This document shows positions 16,913 through 25,716 of a stretch of 64,000 bases of DNA, piece after piece. The first letter of the stretch is position 1, and each line of letters opens with the position of its first letter. This stretch comes from Pseudomonadota bacterium (lineage in GTDB: Bacteria > Pseudomonadota > Alphaproteobacteria > Rhodospirillales > Magnetospirillaceae): NCBI GenBank assembly GCA_021793155.1, contig JAJYTF010000007.1, positions 119,485 through 183,484 on the forward strand. Reading direction: 5' to 3'. The notes beneath the pieces are model-generated. The model was not told the DNA's origin and searched no databases. It worked only from the letters and a program-made list of their open reading frames with translations. The position numbers and the translations under genes are program-made.

Positions 16913-18817
16913 TCAGCTTCCGGCAACCGCGACTTCGGCCATGAATGGTCGATCGGGCGTTTTCCGTGCCGGGTCGCGCTTTTGCGCCTCGATCAGCACA
17001 TCGCGGGCGATCGGCGCGGCGACGGCGCCACCCTCGCCACCGATCAGTCCCCCGTGTTCGACGACGACCGAGCAGACATAGCGAGGGTTGTCGAAGGGCG
17101 CAAAGGCGATGAACAGCGCATGATCGCGGTATTTCCACGGCACACTGATGCCGGTCAGGTGGCCATGTTCGCGCTCGGCCGCGGAAATATGGTGGACTTG
17201 GGCGGTCCCGGTCTTGCCGCCCATGAGCATCGACGGATCTTCGATACGGGCGTGATAAGCGGTGCCGCCCTGCTCGTTGACCACTCCATACATGCCGTTG
17301 AGCACAAGGTCGATATGATCCCGGTCCAGCGCCAGCGGCGTGAAACCGGCGGCAGGGGCCTTTTCCGCCGGATCGCCGGCCTTCATGACGCCGTGCGGAC
17401 GGACCAACCGCGGCCGCACCTCGACCCCGGTGACCAGCCGCGCCGCATAGGTGCAGAGCTGCAGCGGGGTGACGGAAATGTAGCTCTGTCCTATGCCGCA
17501 GCTGATGGTTTCGCCGCGCTGCCACGAGACCCCCGTCGTCGCCTTCTTCCAGGCCGTCGTCGGGATCAGGCCGGCGCGTTCGCCGGGGATCTCGATGCCC
17601 AAGGTCTCGCCCAAGCCGAACCGCCGGGCCATCGCCGCCATGCGGTCAATGCCCAGCAGGTTGGCCAGGTTGTAGAAGAAGACGTCGCAGGACTCCTTGA
17701 TGGCGCGGCGCACGGAAAGATGGCCGTGCCCCCCTTTCTTCCAGCAATGGAATACGGTGTCGCCGAGATGAAAGGTCCCCGGGCAGAAGAATTCGGTGTC
17801 GGCGGAGATTACCCCGTCCTCCAATCCGGCAACGGCCATCAGCGGCTTGAATGTCGAGCCCGGTGCATAGATACCGCTGATTGACTTGTTGCTCAGCGGC
17901 CGTTGCGGATCGGTGACCAGATCCTTCCATTCGGCCGAGCTGAGACCGGCGCTGAACGCGGTAGGGTCGTAGCTGGGCGTTGACACCAGCGCCAGGACCT
18001 CGCCCGTCCAGGCGTCCATGACCACGCAGGAGGCGCTTCCCTGAGCGGCGCAGGCCCGTTCCGCCGCATCCTGCAGCGCCATGTCGACGCCAAGCACGAC
18101 ATTGTGGCCGGGCGTGCCTGCCTTGCGGGCAAGCTCGCGTACCACGCGGCCGACGGCATTGACCTCGAGCTGGCTGGTTCCGGCGACGCCACGCAATTCC
18201 AAATCATAAGCCTTCTCGATGCCGTTTCGGCCGACGCGGAAATCAGGCAATTCGAGCAGCGGGTCGTCGCCGGTCAGGTCATTTTCACCCACCGCCGCCA
18301 CATAGCCCACCAGATGGGACGCGGTCTTGCCGAAGGGGTAGGTCCGGGTCAGTCCCTGAGCGCTGGAAACGCCCGGCAACTGGAAGGTATTGAGCTCGAT
18401 GCGCGCCATTTCGTTCCAGCTCAGCTTGTCGCAGACGACCACCGGCACGAATTTGTGCTTGCGCCGCACCTCGCGCATTACCCGCCGCCGCTCGCTGTCG
18501 GTAATCGGGATGAGCTTGGCCAACGCGTCCAGCGTCGCCGAGACGTTGCCCGCCTGTTCGGCAACCACTTCCACACGATAGGTCGGCGCATTGGTCGCCA
18601 TCTCCACGCCGAAACGATCGAGGATATGGCCACGCGGCGGCGCCAGGATCCGGATGCTGATCCGATTCTTGTCCGACAGCATCGTATAGCGCCCGGCTTC
18701 CAGGACTTGCAGGTAGTAGAGCCGCCCCGCGAGGACGCCAATCAGGGCAAGCTTTCCACCGCCCAAAGCCAAGGCACGGCGAGAGATGAGTCGAGGTTTC
18801 GAAGGCTCACGCGACAT
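16913..18817 (-). CDS. mrdA: penicillin-binding protein 2 (peptidoglycan transpeptidase)
   Basis: A 634-residue class B PBP with one N-terminal membrane anchor (about 16-34), a PBP dimerisation domain with PPRGHILDRFG at 60-70, and a transpeptidase domain with the active Ser321 in GSTFKP, SCD (the SxN/SxD box) in KESCDVFFY and KTGTAQ. PBP2 drives lateral wall synthesis with RodA. The usual mreBCD-rodA neighbours are absent here, so it may be an additional copy. ATG 18817 (MSREPSK) is preferred; an in-frame ATG at 18871 would add 18 residues. Confidence 0.9.
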   Translation of the reverse strand: MSREPSKPRLISRRALALGGGKLALIGVLAGRLYYLQVLEAGRYTMLSDKNRISIRILAPPRGHILDRFGVEMATNAPTYRVEVVAEQAGNVSATLDALAKLIPITDSERRRVMREVRRKHKFVPVVVCDKLSWNEMARIELNTFQLPGVSSAQGLTRTYPFGKTASHLVGYVAAVGENDLTGDDPLLELPDFRVGRNGIEKAYDLELRGVAGTSQLEVNAVGRVVRELARKAGTPGHNVVLGVDMALQDAAERACAAQGSASCVVMDAWTGEVLALVSTPSYDPTAFSAGLSSAEWKDLVTDPQRPLSNKSISGIYAPGSTFKPLMAVAGLEDGVISADTEFFCPGTFHLGDTVFHCWKKGGHGHLSVRRAIKESCDVFFYNLANLLGIDRMAAMARRFGLGETLGIEIPGERAGLIPTTAWKKATTGVSWQRGETISCGIGQSYISVTPLQLCTYAARLVTGVEVRPRLVRPHGVMKAGDPAEKAPAAGFTPLALDRDHIDLVLNGMYGVVNEQGGTAYHARIEDPSMLMGGKTGTAQVHHISAAEREHGHLTGISVPWKYRDHALFIAFAPFDNPRYVCSVVVEHGGLIGGEGGAVAAPIARDVLIEAQKRDPARKTPDRPFMAEVAVAGS

Positions 18818-19087
18818 GGCCCACCAAATCGGTTCGCGGTCATCCCCCGGCTTCGCGGGGACAGGCACCACCCGCGACGCCCGAACGCCGCCCTGCCGGC
18901 ACTCCCCATCGCAGGGCCGGGGGCCGGCGCCGCATATACTCGGCGACAGAAGTGTTCAGATGGTAAATATTCGTTCCGCGCGGTTGGGAATCGGCAGGAA
19001 ATATTGGGGGGGTGCCGCAGGTGCGAACGACGGTCAGATAGGGGACCGGCAGGTCCTCGCTTAGCCGCCGCAGCAAAGGCGGCCTGA

Positions 19088-19435
19088 AAGTTCGGCAGTT
19101 GGACCGTCGCCGGCGGCAAGGATTACGCGGGCAAACCGCACCCGGTCGTCATCGTGCAGGATGACAGCTTCGACGCCAGCAACTCGATCACCGTCTGCGC
19201 CTTTACGACGGACGAAACCGAAGCGCCTCTGTTCCGCCTGCCCGTGGAGCCGAACGAGCGCAACGGGCTGCGCGCAGCTTGCCGGCTGATGGTGGACAAG
19301 ATCACCACCGTTCCGAAGTCTAAGGTCGGCGCGCATGTCGGCCGCTTGGACGACGAGGACATCCTACGGCTCAATCAAGCGATCCTCGTGTTCCTTGGTC
19401 TGGCCGTGTCTCCGAGGACGCAACGCGAGGCTTAG
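19088..19435 (+). pseudogene. PemK/MazF-family toxin, 5'-truncated
   Basis: From 19088 the frame reads KFGSWTVAGGKDYAGKPHPVV and continues with the conserved MazF-like core (VQDDSFD, VCAFTTDETEAPLFRLPVEP, RLMVDKITTVPKSKVG, LGRLDDEDI-like VGRLDDEDILRLN). The normal beginning (Met plus a KRGDI-type strand) is missing: a stop at 19085 closes the frame and no ATG precedes the fold; GTG 19154 would start after the first beta strands. No antitoxin gene is recognisable upstream. It is most simply a decayed toxin left by a mobile element, adjacent to a recombinase remnant and tRNA-Ser. Confidence 0.75.
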
Positions 19436-19587
19436 ACAGTGAGGAAACTGCAGTGGACCGCACTCGCTACGCTCCGCTGCGAAGCGTGCTGTGGCGTAAA
19501 ATTCGGATATTCTTGTCTCGGACCAATCGCGCGATCCTGTCGGCATGTCCCAACCGCGTGCCCTTCATCGCAAAGACCGTCGCGACT

Positions 19588-19875
19588 ATCCGCTCGACGA
19601 GTATCAGTCCAAGAACAACGCCAAGCACGTCTTGCGGGCCTTGAAAAAGCATCACGGCCCCATCTCAATCGCCACCGCATCTTCACTCGCGACGGGGACG
19701 CTGGGGGATCGGGCAGGTTCACCGCATCCTGACGCGGCGCACCTGTATCGGTGAGCACGAGTTCAACAAACGCTCCAAGGCCAAGGCGTTGAAGCCGGTC
19801 AGCGAGATCGTAGCCGTCGAAGGTCGGCCGATCATCGATCGGCCGACCTTCGACGCCGTGCAGGCGCAGTTCTGA
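19588..19875 (+). pseudogene. large serine recombinase remnant
   Basis: Three in-order pieces of the recombinase domain of a large serine integrase survive in different frames: DEYQSKNNAKHVLRALKK (from about 19597), HLNRHRIFTRDG (from 19661) and WGIGQVHRILTRRTCIGEHE (from 19702) continuing to VQAQF and a stop at 19873-19875. The N-terminal catalytic domain is absent, some 70 residues between the first two pieces are deleted and a frameshift separates the last two. The stop lies two bases from the tRNA-Ser 3' end, consistent with an old integration at that site. Confidence 0.75.
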
Positions 19876-19877
19876 GT

Positions 19878-19967
19878 TGGCGGATGGGGTGGGATTCGAA
19901 CCCACGGAAGGCTTGCACCTTCGCCGGTTTTCAAGACCGGTGCCTTAAACCGCTCGGCCACCCATCC
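19878..19967 (-). tRNA. tRNA-Ser(UGA)
   Basis: Minus-strand gene beginning GGATGGGTGGCCGAGCGG and ending CCCATCCGCCA, CCA encoded. The 7-base acceptor stem (GGATGGG/CCCATCC), anticodon stem CCGGT/ACCGG with loop CTTGAAA (anticodon TGA), a long variable arm (CGAAGGTGCAAGCCTTCC) and GGGTTCGAATCCC T-arm are all visible. The long variable arm fits class II tRNA-Ser. Confidence 0.95.
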
Positions 19968-20099
19968 AGCACATTGACGGCGGGAGGAGGCTATATACAT
20001 CCATTGTCGTCGCGACGGAAGTGTGGCCGGCGGATCGTTCGGAAGCGAGTTGAATTTCGCTGAAACTGGCCGATGGGCGCTGACAAACCCCGGGGCTCG

Positions 20100-20375
20100 T
20101 CACTGCAGCATCATCACGTCGCCCTCGGGATGCGGATAGCCGCGCATCTTGCGGTAATGCTCCAGCGCTCCCAGCAATTCCATGGCGTCATCGTCGCACA
20201 ACGGTACCCGGAATGAAACGATCTTACTGCCGCCGTCAAGGTGAACAATACCCTGGATATAGACGTACGGCTCTGATTCTATTGGATATATAATAAACGG
20301 CCCCTCGAATTGCGGCATTGAGACTGATTTTGTTGCCTCATCGGGGCTCGGGGAGCCATTTGCGTCTTTGACCAT
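20100..20375 (-). CDS. hypothetical protein, 91 residues
   Basis: A small soluble acidic protein with no motif I recognise: FEGPFIIYPIESEPYVYIQGI, SFRVPLCDDDAMELLGALEHYRKMRGY. The pattern (beta-rich first half, helix at the end) looks like a folded domain. Codon use includes several AT-rich codons (around 20270-20330) compared with neighbours, so it could be acquired. It stands alone between tRNA-Ser and the YdcF-family gene. Confidence 0.55.
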   Translation of the reverse strand: MVKDANGSPSPDEATKSVSMPQFEGPFIIYPIESEPYVYIQGIVHLDGGSKIVSFRVPLCDDDAMELLGALEHYRKMRGYPHPEGDVMMLQ

Positions 20376-20560
20376 GGGTTTTCTCCCACTGGACGAACTC
20401 CATTAGAATAAGCTAAACCAACCCCTACGTCTAGGCCTGCTCCTATTCTAAGGATTGCGTTAGAATAATCCTTTGGGATGGTCCGAGTCATCGCCAGTCC
20501 GCTGAACGGCCGAAGGCTGGCTTGTTGCGCCCGCCGCTTGCCGGCGTATATCACCGACTG

Positions 20561-21355
20561 ATGAGCTACCTGCTGGCCAAAGCGATCGGAACCCTTTTGA
20601 CGCCCGGCGTTCTGCTGCTGGCCGGCCTGGTCATCGGCGCAGGCCTGCTGTGGACGCGGCGGCATTGGCGCATCGGCCGCCGGCTGCTGACCGCCTGGGC
20701 GGTCGTCTTCACCCTGGCGGTGGTCAGTCCGCTGCAACCCTTTCTGACCCGGTCGCTGGAGAACCGCTTTCCGGCCAACCCGCCATTGCCGCCCCACATT
20801 CACGGCATCATCATCCTGGGCGGGGCGATCGATCAGTACATCAGCGAGGGCCGCCACCAGATAAGCCTCACCGACGCCTCCGAGCGCCTGATCGACGGCG
20901 CGATCATGGCCAAGGCTCATCCCGAGGCGGAGGTCGTGGTTACCGGCGGCAGCGCCGACCCGAGCCGGCCGGACCCGAGCGAATCGCCGTTCGCCGCCAC
21001 CCTGCTGGAAGAACTGGGAGTGGCCGCCAACCGAGTGGTGATCGAGAACCAATCGCGCAACACTTACGAAAATGCCGTATTCAGCCAGCGTCAGGTGAAT
21101 CCCAAGCCGGGGCAGGCCTGGGTGCTGATAACCTCGGCCCGGCACATGCCGAGGGCGGTCGGAGTGTTCCGGCACGTCGGCTGGCGGGTGATCCCCTGGC
21201 CGGTTGACTATACCAGCGGCGGCGGAACCGAATGGAGCAACCTCGACATCCCGGTGTTGCGATTGCGCCTGCTGGCCCAGGCGTTGCACGAATGGGTCGG
21301 CCTGGCCTTCTACCGCCTTTCCGGCTGGACCGACGCCCTGTTTCCAGGGCCTTAG
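20561..21355 (+). CDS. YdcF-family (DUF218) membrane protein
   Basis: A 264-residue protein with two N-terminal membrane helices (about 5-25 and 35-60) and a DUF218 domain (GIIILGGAI, VVTGGSADPSRPDPSESPFA, IENQSRNTYENAVFS, VLITSARHMPRA). The family includes ElyC and SanA, which influence envelope and peptidoglycan precursor balance. ATG 20561 gives the usual MSYLLAK start. It precedes a run of cell-wall genes, which supports an envelope role. Confidence 0.85.
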   Translation: MSYLLAKAIGTLLTPGVLLLAGLVIGAGLLWTRRHWRIGRRLLTAWAVVFTLAVVSPLQPFLTRSLENRFPANPPLPPHIHGIIILGGAIDQYISEGRHQISLTDASERLIDGAIMAKAHPEAEVVVTGGSADPSRPDPSESPFAATLLEELGVAANRVVIENQSRNTYENAVFSQRQVNPKPGQAWVLITSARHMPRAVGVFRHVGWRVIPWPVDYTSGGGTEWSNLDIPVLRLRLLAQALHEWVGLAFYRLSGWTDALFPGP

Positions 21356-21690
21356 CCGCGTCCCAGGAATTCTGACAGGTCGAGATCGGGCTGAGCGCGG
21401 AAGCGGCAGCCCCTTCTTCGTCATTCCCGCTCTTGCGGGAATGACGAGTTGATGGCGGTGTCGGTATCCGGGTTGCGTCATCGAAACACAGGGACGTGTT
21501 CGGGATCGATGAGGGGCCTGATGCTGCGAGGCCCTCCGCGGGCCAGTCGCGGGCTGATCACCCGCTCCAACTTTGCCCTTAGGCGCCGGTGCCCCATGTG
21601 TGCCAGGTTCGAACCGTTGCCGCGACGGAATGGATGTGGCAGAACAGCCGCACCGGCCAGAACGGCCGGCCAGCGAAAAGGATCTCGAGG
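21356..21690. other. intergenic region before the MltB-like gene
   Basis: 335 bases. It contains the perfect hairpin at 21419-21446 and otherwise no gene or convincing promoter that I can see. AAAAGGATCTCGAGG just before 21691 supplies the ribosome site of the next gene. Confidence 0.5.
21419..21446. repeat. perfect 12-base inverted repeat, terminator-like
   Basis: CGTCATTCCCGC, a TCTT loop, then GCGGGAATGACG. It lies 64 bases after the YdcF stop and could end that transcript, although no T-run follows. The outer bases resemble the ends of the dispersed palindromic element seen elsewhere in the window. Confidence 0.7.
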
Positions 21691-22695
21691 ATGGCACGGG
21701 CATGGCTTGGCGCGGTGATCGCCGGCGTCTTGGCGCTGATCGGTGGGACCACGGCCGCGTCAGCGCAGCCGCAACAGGATTTCGCCACCTGGCTGGCCGG
21801 TCTTCGATCCGAGGCTCTGCACCGCGGCATCAGCCCGGCCACCCTCGACACCGCCCTGGCCGGTGTCACGCCGATTGACCGGGTGATCGAACTGGACCGC
21901 CGCCAGCCGGAATTCACCATGACCTTCGAGCAGTACCTGGCGCATGTGGTCTCTCCCGAACGCGTCGAAAGCGGCCGGCAGCACCTTGTCCACCAGAAGA
22001 AGGTTCTATCCGCGGTGGCGCGCCGCTACGGCGTTCCGGCACCGGTCGTGGTGGCCATGTGGGGCATCGAGTCCGATTACGGCCGGCTGACCGGCAATTT
22101 CGGCGTGGTTCCGGCGTTGGCGACCCTGGCCTATGACGGGCGGCGAAGCCAGTATTTCCGCGGCGAGCTGATGGATGCCCTGAAGATGGTGGAGGCCGGC
22201 GTGCCACCGTCGCGGATGCGCGGCTCATGGGCCGGGGCCATGGGGCAATGCCAGTTCATGCCGTCGACCTATCTCAAATATGCCAAAGCCTGGACCGGCG
22301 CAGACCAGCCCGATATCTGGACGACCCCGCCCGACGTGTTCGCCTCGGCCGCCAACTATCTGGCGGGGATCGGCTGGAATCCCAAGCAGCGGTGGGGCAG
22401 GGCCGTGCGGTTGCCCAAGCACGGCATGGCTTCCGTTCTTTTCGGCCTCGAAACGAAGCGCAGCCTGAGGGAATGGAGGAAGCTGGGCCTGCGGCAGGCG
22501 GATGGAAAACCGCTGCCCGGGCCGGCCGGTATGCAGGCGTCGCTGGTACGGGCCGAAACCGGGAAGGGCGACGATGTCGGCCACGGTGCGCCCTATCTGG
22601 TCTACAACAATTTCCGTGTGCTGATGAGGTGGAACCGTTCGGTCTTCTTCGCATTGGCCGCCGGAACGCTTGCCGACCGGCTCTCGAATAAGTAG
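21691..22695 (+). CDS. MltB-like lytic murein transglycosylase
   Basis: A 334-residue periplasmic enzyme with signal peptide (LGAVIAGVLALIGGTTAASA) and the SLT_2/MltB domain: catalytic Glu in MWGIESDYGRLTGNFG, then AGAMGQCQFMPSTYLKYA and ASAANYLAGIGWN. It cleaves glycan strands to 1,6-anhydroMurNAc ends. There is no C-terminal peptidoglycan-binding domain. ATG 21691 gives a proper signal peptide; longer upstream starts do not. It is followed by RlpA and a D,D-carboxypeptidase, a compact wall-remodelling cluster. Confidence 0.9.
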   Translation: MARAWLGAVIAGVLALIGGTTAASAQPQQDFATWLAGLRSEALHRGISPATLDTALAGVTPIDRVIELDRRQPEFTMTFEQYLAHVVSPERVESGRQHLVHQKKVLSAVARRYGVPAPVVVAMWGIESDYGRLTGNFGVVPALATLAYDGRRSQYFRGELMDALKMVEAGVPPSRMRGSWAGAMGQCQFMPSTYLKYAKAWTGADQPDIWTTPPDVFASAANYLAGIGWNPKQRWGRAVRLPKHGMASVLFGLETKRSLREWRKLGLRQADGKPLPGPAGMQASLVRAETGKGDDVGHGAPYLVYNNFRVLMRWNRSVFFALAAGTLADRLSNK

Positions 22696-22734
22696 TCTAC
22701 CACATCTGCCGTATCCCGGTGTGGGGACCACTAA

Positions 22735-23682
22735 ATGATGCGACCAGCCTTGCCGCCTGTTCGCCTGCTCGTTGTCGTAGCGGGCTGCATCCTGCTGGCG
22801 GCCTGCGCCGGGACCAAGCCGCCCAGCTATGCAATCAAGGAACCGGCCGGCCAGGGAACCGAACGGGGCGGCTACAAGGTCGGGAAACCTTACCAAATCC
22901 AAGGCGTCTGGTACTATCCGGCCGAGGACTACGATTATGACGAGACCGGCATCGCCTCGTGGTATGGCCCTGATTTCCATGGCAAATACACCGCCAACGG
23001 CGAAGTCTTCGACCAGAACGAGGTCACCGCCGCCCACCGCACCCTGCCGATGCCATGTTACGTTCGCGTAACAAATTTGGAGAACGGCCGTTCGTTGGTG
23101 GTACGGGTGAACGATCGCGGCCCCTTCGCCCATTCGCGCATTCTCGACCTGTCGCGCCGCGCGGCGCAGCTTCTCGGCATCGAGGGGCGGGGCACGGCCA
23201 AGGTGCGTGTGCAGATCCTGGCCGAGGAAAGCCGGGAACTGGCCATGCGGTTGAAGGCCAAGGGCGAGGAAACCCAGGTTGCCGCCGCTCCGCGCATCTC
23301 GGTCCAGGCGGAAACGCTGCCGGCTCCGGGCAGCCGCGAGGCGGCGAAGCCCATCGCCAAGCCAGCCGCGCCGCCCGAAAGCGCAGCGGCAGCTCCGCTC
23401 CCCGATGCCCAGGCGCTGGAGCACCAGCAGGTCAAGCTGGAACCGGTGCACGCCACCCACATGTTCATCCAGGCCGGCGCATTCACCCATTTCGACAACG
23501 CCAATCGGCTCAGCGTTTCGCTTTCCACCCTGGGCAAGACCACCATCACCCAAGTCCAGACCAAGGCCGGCACCTTCTTCCGCGTGCGCATGGGACCCAT
23601 CGCCTCGGTCGACGCTGCCGATGCGCTTCTTGAGAAAGTCATCAGTTCCGGCTATCCCGAGGCCAAGCTGGTGGTCGACTGA
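22735..23682 (+). CDS. rlpA: RlpA-family septal lytic transglycosylase with SPOR domain
   Basis: A 315-residue outer-membrane lipoprotein: lipobox LAAC near residue 24, double-psi beta-barrel domain (GIASWYGPDFHGKYTANGE, TAAHRTLPMP, VVRVNDRGPF, LDLSRRAAQLLG), a Pro/Ala-rich linker at about 195-235, and a C-terminal SPOR domain (MFIQAGAF, FFRVRMGPI) that binds denuded glycan at the septum. A second, SPOR-less RlpA is encoded at 36289-36840. Confidence 0.9.
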   Translation: MMRPALPPVRLLVVVAGCILLAACAGTKPPSYAIKEPAGQGTERGGYKVGKPYQIQGVWYYPAEDYDYDETGIASWYGPDFHGKYTANGEVFDQNEVTAAHRTLPMPCYVRVTNLENGRSLVVRVNDRGPFAHSRILDLSRRAAQLLGIEGRGTAKVRVQILAEESRELAMRLKAKGEETQVAAAPRISVQAETLPAPGSREAAKPIAKPAAPPESAAAAPLPDAQALEHQQVKLEPVHATHMFIQAGAFTHFDNANRLSVSLSTLGKTTITQVQTKAGTFFRVRMGPIASVDAADALLEKVISSGYPEAKLVVD

Positions 23683-23749
23683 ATCGCCCCAACTTTGGCG
23701 CATTCCTGTCATAACCCCTAAAGCACCCGTTCGCCATCAAACTGGATCC

Positions 23750-24919
23750 ATGCAGAACATGTCCCCCACCTTATTCCGCCGTCCCTTGGCCATTGCGGTC
23801 TCTGCTGCCCTGCTCGCCTGGGCGGGGGCCGCGCAAGCCGAACCCATCGAGACCGCCGCCCGCCAGGCCATCGTCGTCGATTACAACACCGGCGCGGTGC
23901 TGCTGGAGAAGAATGCCGACGATCTGATGACGCCCTCGTCGATGAGCAAGCTGATGACGGTCTACATGGTGTTCTCGCGCCTGAAGGACGGCAGTCTGAA
24001 GCTGACTGACCAGCTCCCGGTGACCGAGACCGCCTGGAAAAAGCACTACAAGACCGAGGGATCCCTGATGTTCCTGCCGGTCCATTCCATGGTGTCCGTG
24101 TCTGACCTTTTGCGCGGCGTGATCATCCAATCGGGCAATGACGCCTGTTCGGTTCTGGCGGAAGGCCTTGCCGGCAGCGAAGAGGCGTTCGCCGAGCAGG
24201 AGACTCGCAAGTCCCGCGAAATCGGCCTGACCAAGTCGACGTTCCGCAATGCCAGCGGCTGGCCCGAGCCGGGCCACCAGATGACCGCCCGCGACCTGTC
24301 GGTGCTGGCCACCCACCTGATTCGGGATTTCCCCGAGTACTACCCGATCTTTTCCGAGAAGAGCTTCACCTTCAACAATATCAAGCAGGACAACCGCAAC
24401 CCGCTGATCTGGGAGAATATCCCCGGTGCCGATGGGTTGAAGACCGGCCACACGCAGGAGGGTGGTTTTGGTGAAGTGGGCTCGGCAATCCGCAACGACC
24501 GCCGGGTTATCGTGGTGATGAACGGCCTGTCCAGCATCAAGGCCCGAGCGGAAGAGTCCCAGCGCCTGATCGAGTGGGCGTTCCGCGAGTTCGACGACTA
24601 CGCCCTGTTCAAGCCGGGCGACAACGTCACCGACGCCGAAGTCTGGCTGGGCGCGCAGAAAACCGTTCCGCTGGCCGTCGCCAACGGCCTGACCGTAACC
24701 CTGCCGCGCACCGCCCGCCACGAGATGAAGGTGACGGCGACCTATGACGGCCCGATCCCAGCGCCCGTCAAGAAGGGCACCACCGTCGGCACTCTGACCA
24801 TCAGCGCCCCGGGCATGGCCGACCAGACGATTCCGCTGGTTGCCGCCGCGGATGTGCCGAAGCTCGGATTTGTCGGCCGTATCGGCGCCGCGGTGAAACA
24901 CATCTTGTGGGGAGCCTGA
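23750..24919 (+). CDS. D-alanyl-D-alanine carboxypeptidase (PBP5/6 family)
   Basis: A 389-residue low-molecular-weight PBP with signal peptide (AVSAALLAWAGAAQA) and all three penicillin-fold motifs: SMSK (active serine) after MTPS, SGN in QSGNDACSV, and KTG in GLKTGHTQEGG. A C-terminal PBP5_C beta domain and an amphipathic tail (GFVGRIGAAVKHILW) should hold it on the inner membrane. It trims stem pentapeptides. ATG 23750 is chosen for the signal peptide; the tmk start lies at or inside its 3' end. Confidence 0.92.
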   Translation: MQNMSPTLFRRPLAIAVSAALLAWAGAAQAEPIETAARQAIVVDYNTGAVLLEKNADDLMTPSSMSKLMTVYMVFSRLKDGSLKLTDQLPVTETAWKKHYKTEGSLMFLPVHSMVSVSDLLRGVIIQSGNDACSVLAEGLAGSEEAFAEQETRKSREIGLTKSTFRNASGWPEPGHQMTARDLSVLATHLIRDFPEYYPIFSEKSFTFNNIKQDNRNPLIWENIPGADGLKTGHTQEGGFGEVGSAIRNDRRVIVVMNGLSSIKARAEESQRLIEWAFREFDDYALFKPGDNVTDAEVWLGAQKTVPLAVANGLTVTLPRTARHEMKVTATYDGPIPAPVKKGTTVGTLTISAPGMADQTIPLVAAADVPKLGFVGRIGAAVKHILWGA

Positions 24920-24927
24920 TCGCCGAC

Positions 24928-25581
24928 ATGCAGAGACCCGGCCGGTTCATCACGTTCGAGGGCGGCGAGGGCGCCGGAAAGTCGACCCAGATCGGCCACC
25001 TGGCCGACGCCTTGCGTCGCCGCGGCCTCGAAGTGGTGACCACGCGGGAGCCCGGCGGGGCTCCCGGCGCCGAGCAGATCCGCCGCCTGCTGGTGGAGGG
25101 CGAGGTCGGGCGTTGGGATGCGTTGAGCGAGGCCCTGCTGCATTTCGCGGCCCGCCGCGACCATCTGGTGAAGACCGTCTGGCCGGCATTGGCCGCCGGA
25201 AAATGGGTGCTGTCTGACCGCTTCGCCGATTCCACGCTGGCCTATCAGGGCTACGGCCACGGTTTGGCCGTTGCCGACATCGAGGCACTCTATGCCGTCA
25301 CCGTCGGCGACTTCGCTCCCGACCTCACCCTGATCCTCGACTTGCCGGTCGAGGAAGGATTGAAGCGCGCCGCCGGGCGGGGCGGAGCGGAAGACCGCTA
25401 CGAGCGCATGGGCGGTGACTTCCACCAACGCCTGCGCCAGGGTTTCCTCGATATCGCCCGGCGGCACCCCGAACGCTGCGCGGTGATCTCGGCCCTCGGC
25501 AGGCGCGAGGACGTGCAGACGGCGATCCTGGCGGCGGTGGAACAGCGTCTCCTGGCGAAGGCGCAGTGTGACAGGAGTTGA
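24928..25581 (+). CDS. tmk: thymidylate kinase
   Basis: A 217-residue dTMP kinase: P-loop FEGGEGAGKST, DR(F) motif SDRFADSTLAYQGYG, TREPGGAPGAEQIR for dTMP binding, and a lid (AAGRGGAEDRYE). ATG 24928 gives the family-like start MQRPGRFITFEG; an in-frame GTG at 24907 would overlap the carboxypeptidase gene. It is followed by holB, the common alphaproteobacterial tmk-holB-metG-tatD order. Confidence 0.93.
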   Translation: MQRPGRFITFEGGEGAGKSTQIGHLADALRRRGLEVVTTREPGGAPGAEQIRRLLVEGEVGRWDALSEALLHFAARRDHLVKTVWPALAAGKWVLSDRFADSTLAYQGYGHGLAVADIEALYAVTVGDFAPDLTLILDLPVEEGLKRAAGRGGAEDRYERMGGDFHQRLRQGFLDIARRHPERCAVISALGRREDVQTAILAAVEQRLLAKAQCDRS

Positions 25582-25680
25582 ACCACCAAGCCGCCAAGGC
25601 CATCGAGAATTGCCGGGGCCGTCGCAATATTGCCTGCAGCGCTAAAGCTGTCTTGGCGACTTCGCAACTTGGCGGTTCAA
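25582..25680. repeat. imperfect inverted repeat between tmk and holB
   Basis: GAACCACCAAGCCGCCAAG near 25580-25598 faces CTTGGCGACTTCGCAACTTG and GCGGTTC near 25652-25678; the arms are complementary with gaps. It may be a decayed REP-like element or an RNA structure in the tmk-holB transcript. Confidence 0.45.
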
Positions 25681-25716
25681 TAGTTTCCCGGGAACTGACC
25701 GCTCACGGATAGGACC

